Source of the DNA: Myxococcales bacterium
GTDB taxonomy: Bacteria > Myxococcota_A > Polyangia > Palsa-1104
Assembly (NCBI GenBank): GCA_003170275.1
Contig: PNAM01000106.1
Location: 98,052-162,051, forward strand
Reading direction: 5' to 3'
Length of the DNA stretch: 64,000 nt
A program made the position numbers and the translations under genes. Positions within the stretch are counted from its first letter, which is position 1, and each line of letters begins with the position of its first letter. This document shows positions 26,581 to 34,500 of this stretch, piece by piece. The notes beneath the pieces are model-generated. The model ran no database searches. It saw nothing but the letters and a program-made list of their open reading frames with translations, and was not told the DNA's origin.

Positions 26581-27222
26581 ATGATCTTCCAGCCGCGAAC
26601 CGGCGCTACCGTGACTGCCTGCGAGCTGCGCGACATCGACGACGAGTTCGCCGCGCTGGCGGACTTGTACACAGCCCTCCTGCGGGAGCGCCGGCTGGCC
26701 CACACTCCAGAGCGGATCGCTCTCGTCGCGGACGGGTTCGCTGCGCACGCAGCGATGTCGGCGCAGTTGTACGCGGTGCAGGAGGACATGGCGCTCGCGG
26801 TCGAGCAGGGCCGCGAGCTGGACGAGCTGCAGCGACTCGGCGATGAGGTCCCACTCGAAGAACGTCACCGCCGCGCCGTCGCCCTGCGTGACGGTGCGCT
26901 CGCTCTGCGTGCTCGCCGTAGCGAGCGGCGTCTCCAGCGTCAGGAGGACGGTCTGCACCGGCACGCCCACCAGAACAGGGTCGTGCAGTCGGCCGTGCAG
27001 GTGCAGGCGCGCTCTGGTGCACGTCGTGGTGGGCGGGCTCGCCGCCGGGGTGTCGCACGTCGAGCGCAGGCGCGCGCCTCGTCCTCTGACGGCTACGGCG
27101 GCTCTGCTGAACCATCAGCCCCAGCGCATCACCGCCTCGACCGTCTCTGCCACCATCACCACCTTCATCTTCACCACCACCACCACGTAGCGCGTGACCT
27201 CGGCGCGTCGGTGCGCTCATGA
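26581..27222 (+). CDS. Protein of unknown function with His-rich C-terminus
   Basis: A 213-residue frame. Residues 1 to about 90 are strongly protein-like and helical (CELRDIDDEFAALADLYTALLRERRLAH, AVQEDMALAVEQGRELDELQRLGDE). The rest is Arg-rich and ends in a histidine cluster (CHHHHLHLHHHHH). Its stop overlaps the ATG of the next gene (ATGA), which supports the reading of this end. However, third-position GC is better in another plus frame over 26843-27190, so a frameshift near 26850 is possible and the second half is uncertain. If real, the His cluster could bind metal. Confidence 0.5.
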   Translation: MIFQPRTGATVTACELRDIDDEFAALADLYTALLRERRLAHTPERIALVADGFAAHAAMSAQLYAVQEDMALAVEQGRELDELQRLGDEVPLEERHRRAVALRDGALALRARRSERRLQRQEDGLHRHAHQNRVVQSAVQVQARSGARRGGRARRRGVARRAQARASSSDGYGGSAEPSAPAHHRLDRLCHHHHLHLHHHHHVARDLGASVRS

Positions 27223-27452
27223 GCGCGCCGACGACGCCCGACGAGGCGATCGCGCTCATGCGCGCCATCCGCGCCGCGATGTCGACCCGCGAGGGCCGCG
27301 CGGTCGTGCGCGAGATCGTCGGCGCGCTCAAGCTCGCCGCCGAGGAGGCGGTCGAGGCCGACCCGGTCGCCGCCGACGTCGACGCGTGCTTGTCGCGCGC
27401 GCGAAAAGCCGACCGCGCGCGGGCTGCTGCTGCTGTTCGAGGTCGTAGGTGA
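27219..27452 (+). CDS. Small helical protein of unknown function
   Basis: A 77-residue, Ala/Arg-rich, acidic-basic helical protein (DEAIALMRAIRAAMSTREGRAVVREIVGALKLAAEEAVEADP) coupled to the preceding gene by ATGA. A good intrinsic terminator follows 21 bases after its stop, so it closes the first small operon of the element. No family recognised. Confidence 0.6.
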   Translation: MSAPTTPDEAIALMRAIRAAMSTREGRAVVREIVGALKLAAEEAVEADPVAADVDACLSRARKADRARAAAAVRGRR

Positions 27453-27473
27453 CGTAGGTCCAACCAGAAAGTC

Positions 27474-27503
27474 AAAAAGCCCTACCTGGCGGATGGGCTT
27501 TTT
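27474..27503 (+). terminator. Rho-independent terminator
   Basis: AAAAAGCCC at 27474-27482 pairs exactly with GGGCTTTTT at 27495-27503 around a 12-base loop. The T-run is formed by the right arm. It separates the first three small genes from the PHAX-domain/primase operon. Confidence 0.85.
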
Positions 27504-27612
27504 GCGTGCCGGACAGCCGGCAAGAACAGGAGCTAGAGGTGATCTATAGATACACGTTTTTGGTGCGCGGTGCAACCGCGCAGAGGCGCTCACGCGTCGT
27601 CGGCGGTGGCCA

Positions 27613-27924
27613 GTGAACCGGTACACCCGCAGGGGTCAGGCCGCCGAGCGCCAGGAGCAGCGCGTCGCCTGGGACCTGCCCACGGCCCTGGACCTCATCC
27701 AGCGCGGCGCGATCACGCGCGCTCGCGCGATCGAGGGCCTGCACCGCTACGCCGACACGGCCGACGACGCGGAGCCGCACGAGCGCAACAACATGCACAG
27801 GCTGATCGACATGGTGACGCAGCACCCCGTCGAGGATTGGCGCGACGAGTTCGTGTTCTGGCGGTGGTCCGTCGAGCTGGACGCGCCCTGGGTGATCTGG
27901 CGTGACCTGGCGGCGGTGAGCTGA
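27613..27924 (+). CDS. Protein of unknown function
   Basis: A 103-residue protein with a basic start (VNRYTRRGQAAERQEQR) and a Trp-rich, acidic end (PVEDWRDEFVFWRWSVELDAPWVIWRDL). GTG start at 27613. It is the first gene of the operon that continues with the PHAX-domain protein and the primase-helicase, joined by an ATGA overlap at its end. No family recognised. The position suggests a replication accessory or regulator. Confidence 0.6.
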   Translation: MNRYTRRGQAAERQEQRVAWDLPTALDLIQRGAITRARAIEGLHRYADTADDAEPHERNNMHRLIDMVTQHPVEDWRDEFVFWRWSVELDAPWVIWRDLAAVS

Positions 27925-28769
27925 TGAGCGCCTCCAACAAGTCGCTCGTCGATCAGCTCGCGTTCTTGGGCTTCGGCGCGCCCGACCAGGCCACCCAGAC
28001 GGCGATCGAGATCGCCGCTTCGGCGCTGGCCGCGTTGCTCGGCGAGAACCGGCCCGACGTGGTCGCGCGACTGCAGCTCATCATCACGGATCGCGGCCTC
28101 GACTACGCGCGCACCATCTACGAGCAGACCATCGACCTGCAGGCGGCGGCCGACCAGCCCGGCATCAAGGCCATGCTCACGGTCGGGCTCCGCTGGTGCG
28201 CGTGGCGCAAGAACGGCGAACGGCGGACACGAGGCGGGATCTTCCTCAAGCTCGTCGCCAGAGAACGCGACCGAGCTGCGCGCCGTGTGCGCCTGCGTCA
28301 CTGCCAGCACACGCCGTCCAAGTCGCCGGCCACGCCGCAGCCGCGCCCGACGACACCTCCATCATCACCGGCTTCTTCACCGACTCCGGCATCATCCTTC
28401 CCCGATCGGTGCCGGCGCTGCGGGCTCGATGTCGCGCGGGTCGGCCGCACCATCTATGACGACCGCAACGATGGGTGGCAGAAACACGACTACCCGCGCT
28501 GCCGCGCACTTCGTCGAGCTGCGCCCCGCCCGACGCCCGCCGAGCCGGTGGAGAGCGAGACCGAGATCGACGAGATCGAGGTCCAGGCCACGAGCACAAT
28601 CGAGGAGAGCGCCGTGGTGGCGGAGGTCGTCGCAGAGGTGGAGGTCGTGGTCGAGAGCCCGCCCCCGGTCGAGCCGGTAGACCCAGTCGTCGCCGGGTCG
28701 GCGGAGATCGAGGCGGCAGAGCCGTGGATCATCGACGGCACGGTGATCGCGCTGCTGGTGCGGTCGTGA
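27924..28769 (+). CDS. PHAX RNA-binding-domain protein with zinc-finger motif and acidic tail
   Basis: A 281-residue protein. Residues about 30-120 carry the pattern of the PHAX RNA-binding domain (PF10258, first known from the eukaryotic snRNA export adaptor): LGENRPDVVARLQLIITDRGLDYARTIYEQT, then a hydrophobic stretch and NGERRTRGGIFLKLV, equivalent to the family's RRTPGGVF core. Bacterial proteins with this domain are known but uncharacterised. A Pro/Ser linker follows, then CRRC..DYPRC, a possible zinc-binding site, and an acidic Glu/Val-rich tail (about 205-265). It is coupled by overlaps to both neighbours, the second being the primase-helicase. That suggests a role in RNA primer or transcript handling, which is inference. 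Confidence 0.65.
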   Translation: MSASNKSLVDQLAFLGFGAPDQATQTAIEIAASALAALLGENRPDVVARLQLIITDRGLDYARTIYEQTIDLQAAADQPGIKAMLTVGLRWCAWRKNGERRTRGGIFLKLVARERDRAARRVRLRHCQHTPSKSPATPQPRPTTPPSSPASSPTPASSFPDRCRRCGLDVARVGRTIYDDRNDGWQKHDYPRCRALRRAAPRPTPAEPVESETEIDEIEVQATSTIEESAVVAEVVAEVEVVVESPPPVEPVDPVVAGSAEIEAAEPWIIDGTVIALLVRS

Positions 28770-31700
28770 GCACCGAGGACGACATCAGGAACACCACGGA
28801 GACCACCGTCATGAACACCGACGTAACGATGATGACCACCGTCGAGATCCGGATCGACGCGCTCCAGGCGCGGATCGACCAGCACGATGTCGGAGAGCCC
28901 GCCGCGACCAACGACGCGCAGTACCACCAGCTCAAGCGCGAGCTGACCAAGCTGGAGGCGGTCGAGGAGGCGGTCCAGATCGTCTACAGCTACTTCCCAC
29001 CCAGTCTCACCGCCGAACAGGAGCTGGCGCTGGCGCGCGGGCTCGCAGGCATGCTGCGCGCGGCCGGCGTCCACAAGGACGACGCGCACACGATCATCCG
29101 GGAGGCGTTTGCTCGTGCACGCGCCGAGCAGCCGGATGTTTGTGCACGCACGGTCGACGAGACCTGGGCGCTGCCAGTCGAGGCCGCGCAGACCGTCTTC
29201 GGCCGCGTCTCGGAGATCATGGAGGACCCGACCGACGCGCAGGAGATGGCCACGCTGTTCTCCCAGGTCTCACAGGCCACGGCGTCCTGCACGAGCAACG
29301 GCTCCAACGGTGCGCAGAGCGCCGCCACCATGCCCCAGCCGAGCACGGCAGCCAAGCCCGAGACGGACGCCCGTTTGATCTGGCTGGAGCGTGGACGCGC
29401 CTGGGTCCGCAGCGTCGGCGTAGAGCGCGCGATCGAGGCGCTGCGCGCGTCCGTAGTGCCGTGGAACGGCCAGTTCACGTTCACGAGCTGGCGCAACGTC
29501 AAGAAGACCTACGGCGGCACGACCGAGCGCAACGGCGAGGGGGTGATCGAGAACGGGACGCTGCGTGACTACGCCATCAGGCAGGGGGGCTACTCGCTGA
29601 AGGTGATCGCGAAGGGCGAGGGCATGTGCGTCGCGCATGGGACCTCGCGCCACCTCGGTGGTACGGACGAAGAGTGCCTGACCCATACCGGCCTCCTGCT
29701 CGACCAGGACGACGACGCCGACGGGACTGGCTGCATCCGACTGCAGCAGATCTTCGACGAGATCGGCATCGCGTACGCCGGGCAGCGGCGTCCCGAGCGC
29801 GGCAACTTCCACGCCGAGCTGCCCCTCGCACAGGCGCTCGTCGTTGGTGACGACCACCTCGCGTTCAAGTCAGTCTACCGTCGGCAGCTCTGCTGGGTCC
29901 TCGGTGTGCTGAGCGAGATCGTGTACCCGGGCGGCGAGGGCAAGAAGCGCTTCGACCCGAAGACTGATCGACTGCTGCAGCAAGTCTACTGGTGCTCAAA
30001 GCGCACCGAGATGGAGGACGAGCCTCAGGGCTTCTTCGGCACTGTGGAGAACAAGGCGCTCGACTGGCACGCGTTCCTGACCGCGACGCAGTACCCGACG
30101 GCAACCGCCGAGGCGGAGATCGCGGGGGCGAGGTCGCGCGGCGGCACGGGCGCCGAGGAGATCAAGGACAGGCCGCCCATCGAGATCAGTGACAAGGAGC
30201 TGCAGTCGCGCGTCAAGCGCGCCACCAAGTACATCGGCAAGATGCCGCCGGCCATCTCCGGCGAGGACGGCAGCGGTGCGGCGTGGGCTGTCGCACTCAC
30301 CTTGGTCAAGGGCTTCGACCTGCCGACCGAGGTCGCGTTCGACGTCTTCATGCGCGAGTACAACCCGGTGTGCGCGCCGCCGTGGAGCGAGCAGGAGGCA
30401 CGCCGCAAGATCGACGACGCGGAGACGTCGCAGGCCGAGTGGGGGTACCTCCTCAAGGAGAAACAGGCGCCATCGGCTCCCACCGCACCGACGACAGGCT
30501 CTTCAGCTACCGCGACCGTCGAGATCACGACCGAAGAGGGAACCGTCAACGACAAGATCATCGCCGCGCTCGCGCCACGCACGAAGCTCTTCGACTACGG
30601 CGGAGCCCTGGCGCACGTCATCGCTGCCGACCCTGCCACAGACGAGGACGCAGACGTCATCACCCGCGCCGAAGGCTCGCCGAAGATCAAGATCGCCACG
30701 TACGCCAGTCTCAGAGAGGAGATCACCAGGCACGTCAACCTGGAGCGGTTCGACAAGAAGGAGAAGAAGATGGCGAGCAAGCACCCGATGGAGTGGATGA
30801 TGGGTGCCATCCTCGCGCGCGGGTACTACCCCGGGTTCAAGCAGCTCGTGGCTGTGACGGACTCCCCGGTTCTACTGCCCGACGGCACCCTGTTGACCAA
30901 GCAAGGGTTCGACGCGACCAGCGGCATCCTCTACGTCCCGCCGCCGGGGACCCAGATCCCGCCGATCCCGGACGAGCCAACCGTCGAGCAAGCGAAAGTG
31001 GCCTTGAAAAAGCTGCGCGAAGTCGTGAAGAAGTTCCCCTTCAAGACCGAAGCGCATAAGGACGCGTGGGTGGCGGGGGTGCTCACGCCGCTGGCCCGGC
31101 CCGCGATCAGTGGTCAGGTACCCATGTTCTTGATGGACGCCAGCACTCGTGGCAGTGGGAAGACGCTGCTGGTCAAGATCATCGAGGCGATCTTGTCCGG
31201 GCGCGACAGGGCCATCATGTCCCCGACCGACGACGAGGCCGAGTGGCGCAAGAGGATCACGACGTGCGTCGCGGCCGGCGACACGCGCGTCTGCATCGAC
31301 AACATCACCAAGCCCTTCGGCGGCGAGGCCATCGACTCGGCGCTGACCACCCCCCGGTGGCAGGATCGGCTCCTCGCGACGAACGTGAGGATCGACTTGC
31401 CGATGCTGATCGTCTTCTACGCGACCGGGAACAACGTGCAGATCATCGGCGACCTGGTGCGTCGCCTAGTGCACGTGCGGCTGGAGAGCGAAGAGGAGCA
31501 CCCGGAGGAGAGGGCCTTCCCCGACGACATCGTCGACGAGACAAAACGCAACCGGGGCGAGCTGCTCGGGCAAGCGCTGACGATCCTACGCGGCTACTGC
31601 GCCGCCGGGAGGCCAGATCAGAAGCTAGTGCCCTGGGGCAACCCGTTTGACCAGTGGAGCAAGATCGTCCAGAACGCTATCCACTGGGCGGGGGGGTGCG

Positions 31701-32059
31701 ACATCGGTCTCACCCGCAAGGGGCTCAGGGAGGAGAGCGACCGCGAGGGCGAGTTGCTGGGCGACCTGCTGGCCGGGTTGCTGGAGATCGCCCCCAAGCT
31801 CGGCTCCGTCTTCACCGCCTCCAAACTCATGATCGAGTTGACCCGCTCGATGGCGGTTGAGCACCAGCGCCTGCGAGCCGCGCTCGGCGAGTTGGTGAGG
31901 ACGCAACCGAGCAAGTTGCCGGAGCCGGCGCAGGTCGGCTCGCTCTTCCGGCGGCACCGCAACCGGGTGGTGAACGGGATGGCGATCGTCCGGGGCAGCA
32001 GCGACCACGGCGGCTCGGCGACCTGGTCGGTCAAGATCTCGTCCGCGCCGAAGCCGTAA
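28766..32059 (+). CDS. Primase-helicase replication protein
   Basis: A 1097-residue protein, the likely replication initiator of the element. After a coiled N-terminus, residues about 200-420 may be an archaeo-eukaryotic-type primase, with a DxD-like motif at D313-Q-D315 in LLLDQDDD. This part is uncertain. Residues about 470-560 match a primase C-terminal linker domain (MPPAISGEDGSGAAWAVALTLVKGF, PPWSEQEARRKIDDA). The AAA+/SF3-like helicase has Walker A RGSGKT ending at T800, Walker B RVCID845 and a sensor-1 asparagine N889 in YATGNN. GTG start overlapping the PHAX gene (GTGA). An ATG at 28811 is an alternative start. Confidence 0.8.
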   Translation: MSTEDDIRNTTETTVMNTDVTMMTTVEIRIDALQARIDQHDVGEPAATNDAQYHQLKRELTKLEAVEEAVQIVYSYFPPSLTAEQELALARGLAGMLRAAGVHKDDAHTIIREAFARARAEQPDVCARTVDETWALPVEAAQTVFGRVSEIMEDPTDAQEMATLFSQVSQATASCTSNGSNGAQSAATMPQPSTAAKPETDARLIWLERGRAWVRSVGVERAIEALRASVVPWNGQFTFTSWRNVKKTYGGTTERNGEGVIENGTLRDYAIRQGGYSLKVIAKGEGMCVAHGTSRHLGGTDEECLTHTGLLLDQDDDADGTGCIRLQQIFDEIGIAYAGQRRPERGNFHAELPLAQALVVGDDHLAFKSVYRRQLCWVLGVLSEIVYPGGEGKKRFDPKTDRLLQQVYWCSKRTEMEDEPQGFFGTVENKALDWHAFLTATQYPTATAEAEIAGARSRGGTGAEEIKDRPPIEISDKELQSRVKRATKYIGKMPPAISGEDGSGAAWAVALTLVKGFDLPTEVAFDVFMREYNPVCAPPWSEQEARRKIDDAETSQAEWGYLLKEKQAPSAPTAPTTGSSATATVEITTEEGTVNDKIIAALAPRTKLFDYGGALAHVIAADPATDEDADVITRAEGSPKIKIATYASLREEITRHVNLERFDKKEKKMASKHPMEWMMGAILARGYYPGFKQLVAVTDSPVLLPDGTLLTKQGFDATSGILYVPPPGTQIPPIPDEPTVEQAKVALKKLREVVKKFPFKTEAHKDAWVAGVLTPLARPAISGQVPMFLMDASTRGSGKTLLVKIIEAILSGRDRAIMSPTDDEAEWRKRITTCVAAGDTRVCIDNITKPFGGEAIDSALTTPRWQDRLLATNVRIDLPMLIVFYATGNNVQIIGDLVRRLVHVRLESEEEHPEERAFPDDIVDETKRNRGELLGQALTILRGYCAAGRPDQKLVPWGNPFDQWSKIVQNAIHWAGGCDIGLTRKGLREESDREGELLGDLLAGLLEIAPKLGSVFTASKLMIELTRSMAVEHQRLRAALGELVRTQPSKLPEPAQVGSLFRRHRNRVVNGMAIVRGSSDHGGSATWSVKISSAPKP

Positions 32060-32165
32060 CCCGCACGAGCCTCCAGCACTGCCCCTCTGTTCCGACGCCC
32101 GGCCGCAATGCGCCGGCCCATCCGTGCGCCAGCGGATAATTGTGAGGTTGATGACAACTAGGTAG

Positions 32166-32308
32166 GGGGACTTGGGGGAGTTGAGGGAGTCGTACAGCAG
32201 CTAGACCATTTTTGTCCTTCCTTTAGACCGATGAGACCGATGAGGAGAGCGGTGGTGTGAATGGACAAAATTGGTATATGGGCTTGGAGACCCCCCCAAG
32301 TCCCCCAA
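32166..32308. repeat. Origin-like region: nested inverted repeats and short direct repeats
   Basis: Just downstream of the primase-helicase gene. GGGGGACTTGGGGGAG at 32166-32181 is inverted at 32293-32308 (CCCCCCAAGTCCCCC, one edge mismatch). Inside it, ACCATTTTTGTCC near 32206 is inverted as GGACAAAATTGGT near 32262 with one mismatch. Between these, GACCGATGA is directly repeated at 32226-32234 and 32235-32243. The A/T-rich inner part between G-rich arms fits a replication origin or a large regulatory structure. Confidence 0.45.
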
Positions 32309-32581
32309 GTCCACCATCTGCCCTTCTTGCAGGGCGCGAACGGCCACCGACCCGTTCAACCCCAGGCCGACCCCGAGCTGCACGGCGCCGACCGCCAGCT
32401 CGGCGGCCTGCGTGCCGGGCGCTCGGAGACGCAGCCGGTGACGACCGAGCCCTCCGCGGCGCCCACCTCCCCGGTCGCGACTGCGCGGCGCCAGGCGCGA
32501 GCCCGACGGGCGTTCGAGCCGCACGTCAGCGTCGACCGCGACCACCAGCTCGGCAGCATGCGCGGCGGGCGTTCCCGGTGA
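32261..32581 (+). CDS. Possible small protein inside the origin-like region
   Basis: A 106-codon frame starting MDKIGIWAWRPP and ending GSMRGGRSR. Third positions are strongly G/C after the first 20 codons and the composition is mixed and plausible, but there is no ribosome-binding site and the first 20 codons lie inside the inverted repeats. The following plus-strand frame (GTG 32590 onward, with NVTL/NVTT/NVTS repeats) also has high third-position GC up to 32755. It then runs antisense to the next gene without a stop, so 32261-32755 may hold one or two decayed or frameshifted genes. Confidence 0.3.
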   Translation: MDKIGIWAWRPPQVPQVHHLPFLQGANGHRPVQPQADPELHGADRQLGGLRAGRSETQPVTTEPSAAPTSPVATARRQARARRAFEPHVSVDRDHQLGSMRGGRSR

Positions 32582-32688
32582 TGTAGCCGGTGAAGCCCAG
32601 GGCGTCGGCGGAGCCCGCCTCGACGGTCGAGACCACCTGGCGCCAAGCCGAGCCCGCCCCCCAGCACGTCGAGTGGGCGTTGGCGCTC

Positions 32689-32736
32689 AACGTGACGCTC
32701 AACGTGACGACCAACGTGACGTCCAAGGTGAGCAAG
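32689..32736. repeat. Tandem 12-base repeats (about 3.5 copies)
   Basis: Units AACGTGACGCTC, AACGTGACGACC, AACGTGACGTCC and a weaker AAGGTGAGCAAG follow each other without gaps. With the inverted repeats at 32166-32308 they lie between the primase-helicase and the convergent minus-strand operon. They could be iterons bound by a replication initiator, or a coding repeat (NVTx) if the plus frame here is translated. Confidence 0.5.
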
Positions 32737-32757
32737 AGCCTGGCGGGCGTGCCCGCG

Positions 32758-33285
32758 CTACTTCGAGCTGACGGCTTTCACGCTGCTGACCGTCGCGTCG
32801 GAGCTGGGCCTGGGCGACCGCACGGTGAGCGCGTCCGCTGTGGCGCCGTTCGCGATCCTCCAGCGCCCGAGCGTCTCATCACAAACGACTTTGCGTCCGA
32901 TCAGGAACGCTCCGATGGCCAGCGCCGCGCGCCGCGTCACCGCGCTGGACCGGCGCGCGCGCCCGTCGCGCAGGCGCTCGCCGTCCTCCATCTCCTCCGC
33001 GTGGTCGGCTGCGAAATACAACGACGACTCGACCGTGTGCAATTCGTCAGGGCAAAGGGGCAGGCGCCTCCCGCCGATCTCGATCACGGCTGCGGGCAGA
33101 GCGGTCTTGACGGCGCCGTTCGAGGTCGGGACCTCGTCCGACTCGTCCACCGCCAGGTGGCTGCCGTGTGCCTGCATGCGCGCCTCTGCGGCCTCCTCAG
33201 CGGCGAGGTGATGCTGCCAGGCGAGCGGTGCAGCGCCCGGCACGCGACGCGGCAGCTCAGAGCCGATGCTGGCGAGCGCGACCAC
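32758..33285 (-). CDS. Protein of unknown function (last gene of minus operon)
   Basis: A 175-residue protein: an N-terminal Ala-rich part, HLAVDESDEVPTSNGAVKTALPAAVIEIGGRRLPLCPDELHTVES in the middle, a helical stretch (YFAADHAEEMEDGERLRDGRAR) and a hydrophobic segment AALAIGAFLIG at about 125-135. It starts 3 bases after the stop of the upstream gene. No family recognised. A plus-strand frame shares the same wobble positions, so third-position GC alone cannot choose the strand. I chose minus because of operon continuity and composition. Confidence 0.5.
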   Translation of the reverse strand: MVALASIGSELPRRVPGAAPLAWQHHLAAEEAAEARMQAHGSHLAVDESDEVPTSNGAVKTALPAAVIEIGGRRLPLCPDELHTVESSLYFAADHAEEMEDGERLRDGRARRSSAVTRRAALAIGAFLIGRKVVCDETLGRWRIANGATADALTVRSPRPSSDATVSSVKAVSSK

Positions 33286-33288
33286 GGT

Positions 33289-33570
33289 CTAGTTCTCGTC
33301 GCAGTGGTCGACTGGCGGCACCAGAGACTCGATCAGGCCGATGGCGTGGTCCGCAGCGAGCCGGTACCGCCGCTGATACTCGCGGGGCAGCGTGGTGATC
33401 GCTCTCCGCCAGACGGCAGCGACGCGCGAGTCGATGTCGGACGAGGCGATCACCCAGTCGAGCGTGCGTAGGAACGCGAGCGCGAGCACCGTAGCGAGGG
33501 TCGAGCGCGCAGGCGACGCAGGCGCGGTGTGGTCGGTGACCTCGATCGAGTCGGTGGTCGGCGCGCGCAT
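33289..33570 (-). CDS. Small protein with a hydrophobic helix
   Basis: A 93-residue protein with a hydrophobic segment STLATVLALAFLRTLDWVIA at about 23-42, possibly one membrane helix, and a basic, Arg/Tyr-rich following part (WRRAITTLPREYQRRYRLAADHA). It lies between two other unknown genes of the same minus-strand operon, 5 bases from its upstream neighbour. No family recognised. Confidence 0.55.
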   Translation of the reverse strand: MRAPTTDSIEVTDHTAPASPARSTLATVLALAFLRTLDWVIASSDIDSRVAAVWRRAITTLPREYQRRYRLAADHAIGLIESLVPPVDHCDEN

Positions 33571-33575
33571 CACTT

Positions 33576-33932
33576 CTACCTCTTGCCGCCCAGGATGTGC
33601 CGGGCCCTGGTGCTGAGCAGTGTCGGCGCCTGCACCGAGATGGGCATTTTGAGGACGCCCCTGCTCGACTTGATGCCGTCGAGCACGTTGTTCCTCTTCG
33701 GCGGCGGCAGGATCGCCTTGAGCGTGTGGGCTCCGAGAACGAACGCGGCGACTTCGCCATCGCTCCAGTGCTCTGACTTGACCCAGATCCCGATCTCCGC
33801 GAGCCTGGCGGAGCCCGTTAGCACGACGTCGAGCAGCGACGGGACCCTCCATCGCGTGCCCGCGTCCGGCAGCTTCAGCTCGCGCGTGCCGATGTTACGA
33901 AGCAGCCTCGTCGCCTTGCTCTGGGTGGTCAT
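33576..33932 (-). CDS. Protein of unknown function
   Basis: A 118-residue protein (RNIGTRELKLPDAGTRWRVPSLLDVVLTGSARLAEIGIWVKSEHW..). The ATG at 33932 has AAGGAG 8 bases upstream and is preferred to the GTG at 33962, which overlaps the upstream stop. The N-terminal half looks beta-rich with a conserved-looking WRVPSLLDVV. No family recognised. Confidence 0.6.
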   Translation of the reverse strand: MTTQSKATRLLRNIGTRELKLPDAGTRWRVPSLLDVVLTGSARLAEIGIWVKSEHWSDGEVAAFVLGAHTLKAILPPPKRNNVLDGIKSSRGVLKMPISVQAPTLLSTRARHILGGKR

Positions 33933-33954
33933 GCGTTGCTCCTTCTGTTGACTG

Positions 33955-34500
33955 TCACTCACTCTTCGACGACTTGGCCGCGCGCGGCGGGGTCCCGATC
34001 TTCCTCAAGCTGCGTACCAGCTCGTCGGCGTTCTTCGGCGGCGGCGCGTCTCTGACCGTCGCCGCGAACGGATCGCCCTTCGCGCGAGCCCTCATGCGAG
34101 CGACCTCGGCCGCCGTGCCGTCGTGCTTCGAGCCGCGCTTGTACGCGGCCGAGTCGCGCCGGATGAGACCCTCGTGCACACGCGCGGCGGGCGGGGTGGT
34201 CGCGCCCGATGACGACGCCGGCACGAACGGCACCGGCACGACGGACGACGCGTTCGGCGTCTCCGGCACGACACCAGCGCTCGTGCTCGGCGGCGCGCAG
34301 GGCTCGCGTTTCTCGATCTCCTCCTCCGGCACTGCCCGCGCCCGCGCCACGACCTCGACCCGCCGGGCGACCTCGGCCGGGTCGAGTCCGACCGGGTACA
34401 CGTGCTCGTTCACGCGCAATGCCCGAGCCTGCTGCTCCTCGGGCGTTGCGCCGCTCGCGGCCCACGCGCTCCAGCCCACCACATCGTCTACGGTGATCAT
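33955..34500 (-). CDS. Protein of unknown function, largely disordered
   Basis: A 181-residue protein. The first 65 residues look folded (MITVDDVVGWSAWAASGATPEEQQARALRVNEHVYPVGLDPAEVARRVEVVARARAVPEEE). The remainder is Pro/Ser/Ala-rich and basic, with ELVRSLRKIGTPPRAAKSSKSE at the end. Its ATG overlaps the stop of the upstream coiled-coil gene (ATGA), which implies coupled synthesis and possibly a complex with that protein. Confidence 0.6.
   Translation of the reverse strand: MITVDDVVGWSAWAASGATPEEQQARALRVNEHVYPVGLDPAEVARRVEVVARARAVPEEEIEKREPCAPPSTSAGVVPETPNASSVVPVPFVPASSSGATTPPAARVHEGLIRRDSAAYKRGSKHDGTAAEVARMRARAKGDPFAATVRDAPPPKNADELVRSLRKIGTPPRAAKSSKSE

Noticed and set aside
26350..26970. 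Minus-strand frame with high third-position GC
   Set aside because: It shares wobble positions with plus frames and its second half is clearly the shadow of the small HTH gene. The plus gene is supported by ATGA coupling. I kept the doubt in the entry for 26581.
32590..33471. Plus-strand frame with NVTL/NVTT/NVTS repeats
   Set aside because: It becomes Arg/His-rich after 32755 and runs antisense to two minus-operon genes. Only the first 55 codons look codon-biased, so it is at most a decayed fragment.
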